Assembly (NCBI GenBank): GCA_902825845.1
Contig: CADECM010000004.1
Coordinates: forward strand, 48,069 to 81,338
DNA length: 33,270 nt
Source: an uncultured beta proteobacterium
GTDB lineage: Bacteria > Pseudomonadota > Gammaproteobacteria > Burkholderiales > SG8-41
Direction: 5' to 3'
The notes under the pieces are model-generated. The model was given only the letters and a program-made list of their open reading frames with translations. It had not been told where the DNA came from and did no database searches. Below are positions 16,774 through 25,276 of the stretch, one piece after another (positions within the stretch are counted from its first letter, which is position 1; each line of letters begins with the position of its first letter). The position numbers and the translations under genes were made by a program.

Positions 16774-18654
16774 CTACTGAATCTGGTAGCGCTGTATCAG
16801 CAGCAGCGAAAGAATGGCCCACAGCATCAGGAACAGCGGCAGTCCGACTTTGACGAAATCGCTGAAGCGATAGCCCGCGGCATTCATTACCAGCAGATTG
16901 GTCTGGTAGCCCATCGGCGTCACGTAACACAGATTGCACCCGAACAGCACGGCCAGAATCAGCGACTCGGCGGGAATGCCCAGTTGCCGTGCCAGCTCCA
17001 CCGCCAGCGGGGTACCGATGGCGGCGGCCGCATTGTTGGACACAAAGTTGGTCATGATGCCCATCAGCAGCATCAGCAGCGGCAGAAACCAGCGTGGTTC
17101 GACCGCTTGCGCCGCCTGCACCAATTGTTCCGCAATGAACGTGGTGCCGCCGGTTACCGTAAGCGCCTGACCCAGCGCCAGGCTGGAGGCCACCAGCAGG
17201 GCCACCTTGATGCTCAGTGCCGCGCTGATGTCCTGCCACTTGAGGCAACCGGTTGACAGCAGCACCAATACGCCGGCGAGTGCCGCCAGTGCAATTGGCG
17301 CCCACTTGAATGCCGCCACGGCGACCACCAGGCCCAGTACGCCCAGCGCGATAAGCGCCTTGTCGGCACGCGGCAACGGCAGGCGCGTATCCAGCACCAG
17401 GCCGATGTTCGCGAACTTGACATCATTGAGCTGCACTTCGGTGCCCTGCACCAGCAGCACGTCTTCCGCGGTCAGCCGCAGATCCGCGATATCGTCGCGC
17501 CGCACCTGCGCGGAACCCGCGGAGCGGCGTATGCCCACCACGATCAGTCCATACGTGTCGGCGAAGCGGGATTGGCGCAGCGAGATGCCGTTCAGCGGCG
17601 AGTCGCGCGTAATGATGATCTCCGACAGCACCCGGTCCGGTTCCCCGTCGCGCCGCGCCTTGATGCCGTCTGCGCCGGCCGTGGTCTCGTCGTCCCCGCC
17701 CGCCACCTCGAGACCATGCAGTTCCGCGCCCAGTACTTCCGCGTGGCTGCGAAGGCTGTCGGCCGTGTCCTCGACCAGCAGGCGATCTCCCGCTTTCAAT
17801 CGCATCGTCGGCAGGCGCAGCACAGCCATGTCCTCGCCGCGCCGGATCTCCAGCACCCGCATCTTGCGCTGGGTGCGTTCCAGAACGTCCTTCAGGGTCG
17901 CGCCGTCGAGGCCGCTGTCGGGCGTGACATGCAACTGGGCGGTGAACACGGCTGTGGGGACATGCGCGCCGACACCCTTTACCGAGCGCAACAGCCAGGG
18001 CGCGATCAGCCAAAGATAGACAATCGCCGGCACCGCCGCCAGCGCCACCAGCGGATAAAAATCGAACAGGTGAATGACGGGTTCGCCCAGCGCGGCCGCC
18101 ATCGACACCACGATCAGATTGGTCGAGGTGCCGATGGTGGTTGCCATGCCGCCGATCAGCACCGCGAAATTCATCGGCATCAACACGCTGGCCGCGGACA
18201 GCTTCGAAGCCACCGTCGCGCTCATCAGCAGCGGAATCATGATGACGACGATCGGCGTGTCATTCACCAGCCCGCTGGCGGCGGCACACACAATCAGCAC
18301 CACCAGCAGCGCGGTGCGCGGCGATACTTCGAGCAGGCGCGCCAGCCGCCGCGCCGCGGGGTCGAGCGCGCCCGTCAGCACCAGCGCGTGGCCGAGTATC
18401 ATCAGGGCGAAGATGGCGATCAGCGCCTCGTGTCCGAAGCCACTGAAGAAATCGAACGGTTCGACCCGCGCGCCGTTCTTCGGATTGTGGAACGGAAACA
18501 CGGTGAACAGCGTGGGCAGCGCGATCAGTACCGCCAAGCATACGGATTGAATCGGCCAGCGATCCCAGGCAAACAGGACAAACACCACCACGGTGAACGC
18601 GAGCATGACTACGCCGTGGCCCGGCAGATTGCCCATGGCAAGTGACTCAATCAT
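16774..18654 (-). CDS. SLC13/DASS-type transporter with two TrkA-C domains
   Basis: Inner-membrane transporter of 626 residues. The N-terminal membrane half (to about 225) has NDTPIVVIMIP and GTSTNLIV, the C-terminal half SNNAAAAIGTPLA and TPMGYQTNLLV, the paired substrate/sodium-binding signatures of divalent anion/sodium symporters. Between them lie two regulatory TrkA-C (RCK-C) domains, about 235-305 and 343-412, a layout typical of bacterial SLC13 proteins with proposed sulfate, dicarboxylate or other anion substrates. The ATG at 18654 has no strong ribosome-binding site; an ATG at 18636 (MGNLPGH) is an alternative. It follows the potassium channel gene by 66 nt. The substrate cannot be told. 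Confidence 0.9.
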   Translation of the reverse strand: MIESLAMGNLPGHGVVMLAFTVVVFVLFAWDRWPIQSVCLAVLIALPTLFTVFPFHNPKNGARVEPFDFFSGFGHEALIAIFALMILGHALVLTGALDPAARRLARLLEVSPRTALLVVLIVCAAASGLVNDTPIVVIMIPLLMSATVASKLSAASVLMPMNFAVLIGGMATTIGTSTNLIVVSMAAALGEPVIHLFDFYPLVALAAVPAIVYLWLIAPWLLRSVKGVGAHVPTAVFTAQLHVTPDSGLDGATLKDVLERTQRKMRVLEIRRGEDMAVLRLPTMRLKAGDRLLVEDTADSLRSHAEVLGAELHGLEVAGGDDETTAGADGIKARRDGEPDRVLSEIIITRDSPLNGISLRQSRFADTYGLIVVGIRRSAGSAQVRRDDIADLRLTAEDVLLVQGTEVQLNDVKFANIGLVLDTRLPLPRADKALIALGVLGLVVAVAAFKWAPIALAALAGVLVLLSTGCLKWQDISAALSIKVALLVASSLALGQALTVTGGTTFIAEQLVQAAQAVEPRWFLPLLMLLMGIMTNFVSNNAAAAIGTPLAVELARQLGIPAESLILAVLFGCNLCYVTPMGYQTNLLVMNAAGYRFSDFVKVGLPLFLMLWAILSLLLIQRYQIQ

Positions 18655-18716
18655 GGATACGGCTCGCGCAGCAGTATTGTCGCCGGCGCAGACTGCGCAC
18701 GCCCGGCGGAAAATTC

Positions 18717-18733
18717 ATAACTATTTGATTTTA
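18717..18733 (-). repeat. AT-rich 17-bp motif, copy D
   Basis: On the minus strand TAAAATCAAATAGTTAT, 62 nt before the SLC13 start and overlapping the 3' end of the potassium channel gene, whose last codons (NINKIK) it supplies. Confidence 0.55.
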
Positions 18734-19779
18734 TTGATATTTTTTTCTTCACCCGGCTGACTCTGGCTGGGCACACCGTGAATCGCGAACAGCCGGTCGC
18801 CGTGCCGGATGCGTTCGTCGGGGCTGTCCCAGAAACCGATGTTCCTGCCCTCGCGCTGCAGCCCGACGACCAGATGTCCCGGCACGTCGCGCACGCGCAT
18901 GCCGGCCTCGGCGGCGGTGGCCGGGCGCTCAATCATGCTGAGGCAGCCCCGCGAGGTCAGCAGGTCCGACACAAAGCGCAGGCCAAGCGGCGTGGCAATC
19001 GCATCCGCCATCAGATAGCCGGCCAGTTTGGCGGGCGCCACGACTTCGTCGGCGCCCGCCTGCTGCAGCAGGCGGATATTCTCCTGCTCGCGCGCGCTGG
19101 CGATCAGACGCGCCGTGCTGCCGAGATTGCGCACGGTGAGTATGCACAGCGCCGCGGTATCGTCGCGCGGCAGGCAGACCAGAACGGCGCTTGCACTGTC
19201 CACCCGCGCCATGCGCATGACATCATCCTTGGTGGCATCGCCTTGCAGGCCGACACAGCCCAGCCGCACGGCCTCCTGCAGGCGCTCGTCTTTTTCATCC
19301 ACCACCACGATGTTTGCCGCCGCGTGTCCGCGTTCTATGGTTTCACGCACCGCCATGCGGCCCTGATAGCCGAATCCGACCACCACGACGTGACTTTTCA
19401 TACGCGCACCATGGCGCCGCGCGCGCCATTCCTGCACCACGCGCTGCATGACCAGCTCGTAGGTGGTGCCCAGAAACAGCAGCCAGATCGACAGGCGGAT
19501 CGGCGTGACCAGAAACGCGTCCAGCAGACGCGCGCGGTTTCCGACTGGCACGATGTCGCCGTAGCCGACCGTGGTGACGGTAACCATGGTGAAATAAACG
19601 ACATCAATGAAGGACACAACGCCATCGCTCGCATCTCGCAGACTCCCCCGTTCCAGCCAGAACGTTAACATGACGATGCCCACCAGCGACACCACGATCA
19701 GCAGCCGCAAACTGATTATGTGCAGTGGCGAATGGTCGAATGCCAGAATCAGCCGGGGGAATTTATGCGGTGTAGCCAT
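18721..19779 (-). CDS. Potassium channel with RCK (TrkA-N/TrkA-C) domain
   Basis: 352 residues. A first membrane helix at about 22-41, a pore region with the selectivity filter TVGYGD (70-75) and a second helix at about 87-107 form a two-helix ion channel. The cytoplasmic RCK domain begins at 130 with the nucleotide-binding VVVVGFGYQG and continues through DATKDDVMRMA and GADEVVAPAKLAG; a TrkA-C domain follows (GHLVVGLQREG ... GDRLFAIHGV). It resembles MthK-type or Kch channels gated by ligands or nucleotides. The final Lys/Asn/Ile-rich residues come from an AT-rich intergenic motif, so the original stop may have been earlier. The ATG at 19779 has only a weak ribosome-binding site. It heads the leftward group with SLC13 and gor. 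Confidence 0.92.
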   Translation of the reverse strand: MATPHKFPRLILAFDHSPLHIISLRLLIVVSLVGIVMLTFWLERGSLRDASDGVVSFIDVVYFTMVTVTTVGYGDIVPVGNRARLLDAFLVTPIRLSIWLLFLGTTYELVMQRVVQEWRARRHGARMKSHVVVVGFGYQGRMAVRETIERGHAAANIVVVDEKDERLQEAVRLGCVGLQGDATKDDVMRMARVDSASAVLVCLPRDDTAALCILTVRNLGSTARLIASAREQENIRLLQQAGADEVVAPAKLAGYLMADAIATPLGLRFVSDLLTSRGCLSMIERPATAAEAGMRVRDVPGHLVVGLQREGRNIGFWDSPDERIRHGDRLFAIHGVPSQSQPGEEKNINKIK

Positions 19780-19871
19780 TGCCGGCTTCAGCCATGCCGC
19801 CGGCGCAAGGCCGGCGTGAACGTAAGCGGCATCGCCACACTCAAACGTACATCGCCACGCATCGCGCCGCG

Positions 19872-20300
19872 CTAACGTGGCGTGCGGAAACCGCGCGCAT
19901 CGACGCCAATGCCGGCTTCCTGGTACTGCACGATGCGCCGCGGCGATGCATGCGTGCCCAGCAGCCGCGCGGTTTCGCGGCCGCTGACGCGAAACCCGTG
20001 CCAGGCCCCGGCCTGAATTTCGAGGGTGTCGCCGCGGCGCAATATCACCGTCTCGCGCGGCGTGCCATCCATCCAGAATTCGAACGCGCCGTCGAGCACG
20101 TGAATGACCTCCATGTAGGGATGACAGTGCAGGGGCACTTCATAACCCGCCTCGCAGGTCTGGATGCCGGTGCGCAGCGGCGTGCTGCCCGCGTCGTCGC
20201 CGACGATGGGCCGGTAGTTGCTGCCGCTTCCCAGCGGCACCACTTCGGTGTCTTCAAGCCGGATCACGCGTGCGCCTTGCATGGAATTATGAAATTTCAT
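19872..20300 (-). CDS. Cupin-domain protein
   Basis: Single small cupin of 142 residues from the chosen start. Motif 1, GYEVPLHCHPYMEVIHVLDG, matches G-X5-HXH-X3-E-X6-G exactly, with metal ligands His58, His60 and Glu64; motif 2, GDTLEIQAGAWHGFRV, gives His101. It should bind a divalent metal and could be a dioxygenase, isomerase or sugar/ligand-binding cupin; nothing narrows this. The start is uncertain: ATG codons at 20300, 20282 and 20321 all lack a good ribosome-binding site. It is divergent from the hydrolase at 20489, with about 190 nt between. Confidence 0.85.
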   Translation of the reverse strand: MKFHNSMQGARVIRLEDTEVVPLGSGSNYRPIVGDDAGSTPLRTGIQTCEAGYEVPLHCHPYMEVIHVLDGAFEFWMDGTPRETVILRRGDTLEIQAGAWHGFRVSGRETARLLGTHASPRRIVQYQEAGIGVDARGFRTPR

Positions 20301-20488
20301 TCCCGATGAATGTGGCTGCATGTGATGACTTGTGGTTGTCGGCAATACCGCGCCGCCACCATGCCCCGTCATCCGATCCACGCGGTATTTTACGTCAAGG
20401 CGCGCCGTACGCCGCCGCGCGCTTGGAATTTGCGCCGGCATTGACTACCATGCTCGCCTGCTTCACTTTCCCCGCGCCAAGGAATCCC

Positions 20489-21409
20489 ATGAGCACGCCG
20501 CATCCCGTCGCATCCGAACTGCCGCCACACGGTTACACCATCACCCGCCCGGTACCCGGGTCGGGCATTCCCGCCGACTATACCTTCGTGCTCACGCGCG
20601 ATGAAATTTACGTCCCCATCGCGCTGCGCAAGCCCGCCGGCAACGGCCCGTTTCCGGCGATCACCATGGGACGCGGCAACGGCCGCGGCGGGCTGCCGCT
20701 GGTGGAACAAAAGGTGGCGCTCTACAGCACCATGATGGACAAAATGATCGCGCGCGGCTACGTGGTGGTGTATGTAAACTACCGCAACGAAATCCCGTAT
20801 CACTACGAAACGCGCAACCCCGCGCAGAACGTTGCCGACGACATCGCCAACGAAGGCCGCACACTGAAATCCACCGCCATCGTCGATCACGACGACTTGC
20901 AGGCCGTTATCCGCTACGTGCAATCATTGCCGTTTGTCAAAGCGGACAAGGTCGGCTGCGTCGGCGTCAGCCACGGCGGCGAAACCATTCTCAAGGCGGC
21001 CGCCGAAATGGATTTCGCCTGCGGCGTCGCGATCGAGGGCGCCTCGCATGAATTCCTCTCCGTCGACACCGGCCCCAACGCGCCGCGCATCGGCAGCGAG
21101 GTGCAATACAACGACATCGACGTTGCGCGCAAGAACGCCAACAAGGCGCGCGCCATGGAACGCATCCGCCGCATCAACACGCCGATCCTGCACATCGGGC
21201 GCGACCCGGATCACCTGCAGGGCATTTTCAAACTCGCGCACGAATGGATGCTCGAAGCCGGCAAGGATTCGACCTGGGCAAGCTTCAATCATCCGGCGCA
21301 TGGTTATCCGTTTATCGAACGCGGCGCCGACGGCTCGTACCAGCCGAATCCCGAGCAGCAGGCGGCGTACGATCTGTTCATGCAATACTTCGATCAGCGA
21401 TTGAAATAA
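20489..21409 (+). CDS. Alpha/beta hydrolase, dienelactone hydrolase / S9 peptidase-like
   Basis: 306 residues, cytoplasmic. The elbow GVSHGGE gives nucleophile Ser161; Asp239 (HIGRDPDH) and His271 (HPAHGYPF) complete the likely triad. The strand YVVVYVNYRNE and the long acidic helix before VDHDDLQAVIRYVQSLPFV are typical of prolyl-oligopeptidase-like and dienelactone hydrolase-like enzymes. AAGGAA lies 4-9 nt before the ATG; reading further upstream has no ribosome-binding site and low family likeness. The D-2-hydroxyacid dehydrogenase begins 47 nt after the stop, so co-transcription is possible. Confidence 0.85.
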   Translation: MSTPHPVASELPPHGYTITRPVPGSGIPADYTFVLTRDEIYVPIALRKPAGNGPFPAITMGRGNGRGGLPLVEQKVALYSTMMDKMIARGYVVVYVNYRNEIPYHYETRNPAQNVADDIANEGRTLKSTAIVDHDDLQAVIRYVQSLPFVKADKVGCVGVSHGGETILKAAAEMDFACGVAIEGASHEFLSVDTGPNAPRIGSEVQYNDIDVARKNANKARAMERIRRINTPILHIGRDPDHLQGIFKLAHEWMLEAGKDSTWASFNHPAHGYPFIERGADGSYQPNPEQQAAYDLFMQYFDQRLK

Positions 21410-21417
21410 CCATTATT

Positions 21418-21434
21418 GTAACTATCTGTTTTTA
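21418..21434 (-). repeat. AT-rich 17-bp motif, copy B
   Basis: On the minus strand TAAAAACAGATAGTTAC. It lies between the hydrolase stop and the dehydrogenase start, in the opposite orientation to both genes. Confidence 0.5.
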
Positions 21435-21456
21435 AATAGTTTTTTAGAGGATTCCC

Positions 21457-22440
21457 ATGAAAATTGCCGTCATCCACGATTACGCCGACGTCCTGCGCAC
21501 CACCAAGGCCTATGCCCAACTGCAGGGCCACGAGGTGAAGATTTACAACGACGCCTACACCGATCCCGCGCGCGTGGTGGAACAGGTGAAAGGCTGCGAC
21601 GCGTTGCTGCTCACGCAACAGCGCATGGTGGTATCGCGCAAGACGCTGGAACAACTGCCCCAACTTAAATTCATCAGCCAGACCGGCCGCAACGTGAGCC
21701 ACCTCGACGTGGCCGCGTGCACCGAACTCGGCATCACGGTGTCCGCAGGCGGGCATGACGGCAAGAGCCCCTACACCACCACCGGCGAACTGGCGTGGGC
21801 GTTGATCCTCGCCTCGCTGCGCCATATCCCGTTCGAGGTGGAGAGCATGAAGGCCGGCAACTGGCACACCACGGTCGGCACGCGGCTCTATGGCCACACC
21901 TTCGGCCTGTATGCCTACGGGCACATCGGCAGCGGCGTGGCCAAGGTGGCGCGCGCCTTCGGCATGAATGTCATCTGCTGGGGACGCGAAGGCTCGCTCG
22001 CGCGCGCCAAGGCCGACGGCTTCGCCGCCGCCGCCAGCCGCGAGGCATTCTTCGAGCAATCAGATGTGATCAGCCTGCATTTGCCCTCGAATGCGGCCAC
22101 CAAGGGCATCGTCACCGCCGCCGATCTCGCACGCATGAAGCCCACGGCGCTGCTGGTCAACACCAGCCGCGCGCCGATCGTCGAAGACGGCGCGCTGGTC
22201 GCCGCGCTGAAAAAGGGCCGCCCCGGCTTTGCCGCGGTCGACGTCTACGAAGAAGAACCGGTCACCGGCGCCAACCACCCGCTGCTCAAAATGCCCAACG
22301 CGCTGTGCGCGCCGCATCTGGGCTACGCGGAACGGGAAAGCTATGAATCAATCTATGCGGGCGGCGTGGAACAGCTGCTGGCCTGGGCGGCGGGCAAGCC
22401 GATCAATGTGCTGAATCCCGAGGCCGCGGGCAAGAAATAG
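21457..22440 (+). CDS. NAD-dependent D-2-hydroxyacid dehydrogenase family protein
   Basis: 327 residues. The catalytic set of this family is complete: Arg238 (NTSRAPIV), Glu267 (VDVYEEEP) and His287 (CAPHLGY). The dinucleotide-binding loop reads LYAYGHIGSG at 151-160, so the first Gly of GxGxxG is replaced by Ala. It should interconvert a 2-keto acid and a D-2-hydroxy acid with NAD(H); phosphoglycerate, glyoxylate or an unusual keto acid are all possible. AGAGGA lies 6-11 nt before the ATG. It ends at a strong hairpin shared with the convergent flavin oxidoreductase gene. Confidence 0.9.
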   Translation: MKIAVIHDYADVLRTTKAYAQLQGHEVKIYNDAYTDPARVVEQVKGCDALLLTQQRMVVSRKTLEQLPQLKFISQTGRNVSHLDVAACTELGITVSAGGHDGKSPYTTTGELAWALILASLRHIPFEVESMKAGNWHTTVGTRLYGHTFGLYAYGHIGSGVAKVARAFGMNVICWGREGSLARAKADGFAAAASREAFFEQSDVISLHLPSNAATKGIVTAADLARMKPTALLVNTSRAPIVEDGALVAALKKGRPGFAAVDVYEEEPVTGANHPLLKMPNALCAPHLGYAERESYESIYAGGVEQLLAWAAGKPINVLNPEAAGKK

Positions 22441-22458
22441 CGGCGGGTAATGGCACGC

Positions 22459-22488
22459 CATCGGGAGCGGAGAAGTCCGCTCCCGATG
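22459..22488. terminator. Perfect hairpin between convergent genes
   Basis: A perfect 13-bp stem, CATCGGGAGCGGA (22459-22471) with TCCGCTCCCGATG (22476-22488), and loop GAAG. No T-run follows on either strand. It lies 18 nt after one gene and 17 nt before the end of the other, which suggests a two-way terminator or RNA-stabilising end. Confidence 0.65.
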
Positions 22489-22505
22489 ACGCGTAACGCG
22501 GGCGG

Positions 22506-23549
22506 CTACGCCGTGGCGTTGATCAGGTTGCCGGAAGCCGCGCCCGGCTGCCAGCCCAGAGCGGGCGCCACCACTTCGGCCATCAGTTCGAGCGAGCGCA
22601 TGATGTAAGGATGTGGCGGATCGATCGAGTGCACTTGCACGGACCAGTCGGTTGCGCGCGCCAGTGCGGTGTCGGCCTGCAGCGAGGCGATGACCTCCTC
22701 CGGCACGCCGGTGTGAATATCGAGCGCCAGAATGGCCTCCTCGACCGAAGCGCCCTGCGGCATCCGCTTCAGGCCGGCCCGCCTCGCGCCGTACGCGCGA
22801 AAGCCCGCTTCACAAAAGCGCATCGCGTCCTTGCGGTCGTCGACGACAAACACGGTGCGTGACGCGAGGATGCGCGGTGCCCTGCCGGGCGGCAGCGCTT
22901 GCAGATAGGCATCGATCATCGGGTTTTGAATCTGGTCCAGCGTCAGCCGCGCCGGCCCCTGCTCGCGCGGCTGATTGCGTGACAGCATCAGGCCATCACC
23001 ATCGCGCCCCGCGCGCTGTGCGCCCTCGATGGAGAAGGTCGCCTGCCAGATGCGATCCGCCAGTCCCGGGTTCACCGGATACAGACAGTCACCGCCCGGC
23101 AGCGGGCGGCCGCGCCAGGCATCGCGCATGAGATCGAGATGATGGGCCATCAGAGTATGGCGGTCCTTGCTGTCCAGCCCGAAAGCGATATACGAGTTCA
23201 GGTTGCCGCCGGGCGCCACGCCGACTTCGAGACGGCCGCCCGACATGATATCGAGGACCGACGCATCTTCGGCGACGCGAATCGGCAGTTCCAGCGGCAA
23301 CGTGATGATCGCAGTGCCCAACTGGATGCGCGACGTCCTCGCCGCCATCTGAGCCAGGAAAATAAAGGGCGCCGGCAGCCCGCCCTCCGGCTCATGAAAG
23401 TGGTGCTGCGCGACCCACGCCGCATCGAAGCCCAGGCGCTCCGCGTGCATGATCTGCTCCGCGCCGAGCCGATAGCGCTCGGCCGGAGAGGCTTGATCGA
23501 GCACGCGGGTGAAGAATCCCAGGCGCTGTCGTGGTTTCGTCTGCGGCAT
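22506..23549 (-). CDS. LLM-class flavin-dependent oxidoreductase
   Basis: Bacterial luciferase-like monooxygenase fold, 347 residues from the ATG at 23549; a TTG at 23591 would add 14 residues and neither has a good ribosome-binding site. Family blocks seen are GFFTRVLD at the N-terminus, AERLGFDAAWVAQHHFHEPEG, RIQLGTAIITLPLELPIRVAED and DIMSGGRLEVGVAPGG. These enzymes use FMNH2 or F420 and oxygen on diverse substrates such as alkanesulfonates, aldehydes or amines; the substrate here is open. It may be transcribed alone; the MFS gene lies downstream in the genome map but upstream in transcription. Confidence 0.9.
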   Translation of the reverse strand: MPQTKPRQRLGFFTRVLDQASPAERYRLGAEQIMHAERLGFDAAWVAQHHFHEPEGGLPAPFIFLAQMAARTSRIQLGTAIITLPLELPIRVAEDASVLDIMSGGRLEVGVAPGGNLNSYIAFGLDSKDRHTLMAHHLDLMRDAWRGRPLPGGDCLYPVNPGLADRIWQATFSIEGAQRAGRDGDGLMLSRNQPREQGPARLTLDQIQNPMIDAYLQALPPGRAPRILASRTVFVVDDRKDAMRFCEAGFRAYGARRAGLKRMPQGASVEEAILALDIHTGVPEEVIASLQADTALARATDWSVQVHSIDPPHPYIMRSLELMAEVVAPALGWQPGAASGNLINATA

Positions 23550-23867
23550 GCGCGCATCTTCGCACAGACCGCGTGTCAGGTGCAGCGGCAAGGCGTGCCG
23601 CCCCGCTGCGGGGCCGCCGCACGATGGTGCGCGGCATCACCGGCACCGCCGGCCGCGTCCGTGCACGCGGCCGCGGGCCATTCCGTCAACCCATTGAAAA
23701 TGCATGAAGAAGACCGCGACACCTGGGTGCGCCGGTGAGCGCGCTGGAGGCGGCGCGAGCGAGGTATCCATTGCCTGCGCGATCCCGATGCTGCCGCCGG
23801 CCTGCAGAATCAGACAGCCTTGTCGACAACCCGTTGCTTGCGATCGGGCACGGCTCGCGCCAATGCG
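23550..23867. other. Intergenic stretch without a recognised gene
   Basis: About 318 nt between the oxidoreductase start and the MFS stop (both leftward). I see no domain, hairpin or repeat here. Open frames exist but are Arg/His/Pro-rich as expected for GC-rich shadow frames. The promoter of the oxidoreductase should lie in the part near 23550-23650. Confidence 0.5.
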
Positions 23868-25115
23868 CTAGCCAGATTTTGCGCCAAGCACGACCGTCTT
23901 CAATTCCCTCACGCGAACCAGCGACAGCCACACATAGGCCAGCATGAGCGTGGCGCCGCCGGCAAGTGCCAGACGCGGGCCGACCCATTCGCCGGTGCTG
24001 TTCAACAAAAAGCCGCTGAGGAACATCAGGCTCCACACCAGCGCGAATACGCTCATCACGCGTCCGCGATAACGATCTTCGACCAGCGTTTGCAGCATCA
24101 CTTGCGCGCAGGTGAGGAAGTAGCCGTGGCACACGCCGGTAACGAGAATGGCGACGGCGGAGACCCAGAACCACGGGCTGAAGGCGAGCACGATCAGCGC
24201 GAGGTCGTAAATGGTGAGCGACCACACCATCAGATTACGCCACGAGATGTATTGCTGCACGCGCGCATGCGACATGAAGCCCGCCAGCGCGCCGACGCCC
24301 GCGGCAGAGGCGAGCAAGCCCAACCCACGCGAGTCGACCTGCAGCACCGCCTTGGCGAACACCGGCAGCGTGTGGATGAAGCCCATCACCAGCGTGGCGT
24401 GCAGCAGCGCGGTGACGATGGTGCGGGCGAACACCGGATGGGCGCGGATGTAACGCAGGTTCTCGGTGAAGTTGCTGAACAGGCTGCCATGCGGGCGCGC
24501 GGCCACCGGCGCGGGACGCAGCACCATCAACACGCCGACCATCACACTGACCGCCGCCGCGCACAGCAGGAAAGTGACCGGCGCACCCGCCGCCGCGATC
24601 AGAAAGCCCGCGATCGAGGGCCCGACAACGCGGCTCGCGCCGAACGCCATCGAGATCAGCGGCACCGCGCTGCGCAGCAGCGGCCGCGGCAACAGGCGTG
24701 GATAGAACGACGCGCGTGCGGGTTCGTCGATGGCGGCCGTCAATCCCCACAGAAAGGCGCCCAGCGCGAGATGCCACAACTGCGCGGTCCCCAGCAACGC
24801 GGTGATACCGACCAGCAGCATGGCGATCGCGGCATTGATCTGTGCCACGCCGATCAGCCTGCGTCCATCGATGCGGTCGGCGAGCACCCCACCGAGCAAT
24901 GTCAGCACAAACTGCGGCACGAAACCGCACAGGTGGATGAAGCCCAGTTGTGCCTGCGAGCCGGTGATGTCAAACGCGAGCCAGCCGAGCGTGAAGGCGA
25001 ACATCTGCTGGCCGATGACCTGCGTCACCAGCGCCAGCCAGTAGCGGCGAAAATCAGGCACGCGCAGCGCGAGCAGCGGGTTGGCGTCTTCGTGCGCCGG
25101 TAGGGATGCGGCCAT
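23868..25115 (-). CDS. MFS transporter, EntS/MFS_3 type
   Basis: Inner-membrane carrier of 415 residues with about 12 hydrophobic helices. The loop between helices 2 and 3 reads GGVLADRIDGRRL, the MFS signature GxxxDRxGRR; GPSIAGFLIAA and YRGRVMSVFALVWSLMFLSG are typical of the EntS-like MFS_3 group, which exports siderophores and other small molecules. The central loop is PAPVAARPHGSLFSNFTENLRYI. The ATG at 25115 has no Shine-Dalgarno; the AT-rich motif C lies six nt before it. Substrate and direction are inferred only from the family. Confidence 0.9.
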   Translation of the reverse strand: MAASLPAHEDANPLLALRVPDFRRYWLALVTQVIGQQMFAFTLGWLAFDITGSQAQLGFIHLCGFVPQFVLTLLGGVLADRIDGRRLIGVAQINAAIAMLLVGITALLGTAQLWHLALGAFLWGLTAAIDEPARASFYPRLLPRPLLRSAVPLISMAFGASRVVGPSIAGFLIAAAGAPVTFLLCAAAVSVMVGVLMVLRPAPVAARPHGSLFSNFTENLRYIRAHPVFARTIVTALLHATLVMGFIHTLPVFAKAVLQVDSRGLGLLASAAGVGALAGFMSHARVQQYISWRNLMVWSLTIYDLALIVLAFSPWFWVSAVAILVTGVCHGYFLTCAQVMLQTLVEDRYRGRVMSVFALVWSLMFLSGFLLNSTGEWVGPRLALAGGATLMLAYVWLSLVRVRELKTVVLGAKSG

Positions 25116-25121
25116 TAATTC

Positions 25122-25138
25122 ATAACTTATTGTTTTTA
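25122..25138 (-). repeat. AT-rich 17-bp motif, copy C
   Basis: On the minus strand TAAAAACAATAAGTTAT, ending six nt before the MFS start codon in the same orientation. The 161-nt gap 25116-25276 shows nothing else I can name. Confidence 0.55.
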
Positions 25139-25276
25139 AACACTTTTATATTCCGCAACCCGCTATCCTGCCCCGCCGCGCAGCAGGGGCCAGTCGCCAC
25201 GCACCGTGCGCACCATTGTGCCGCGCGCGTCTGGCGTCCCTGGCCGACTTCGCCATGTCGTTGAACTCGCGCCCGC

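Noticed and set aside
23686..23867. A gene fragment between the oxidoreductase and MFS genes.
   Set aside because: A short frame with LQAGGSIGIAQAMD looked protein-like, but I could not tie it to a family and it has no start signal.
23820..25103. A 427-residue open frame on the plus strand opposite the MFS gene.
   Set aside because: Its translation is very rich in Arg, His and Gln with no hydrophobic or domain pattern, while the minus strand encodes a clear 12-helix MFS protein. It is a GC-rich shadow frame.
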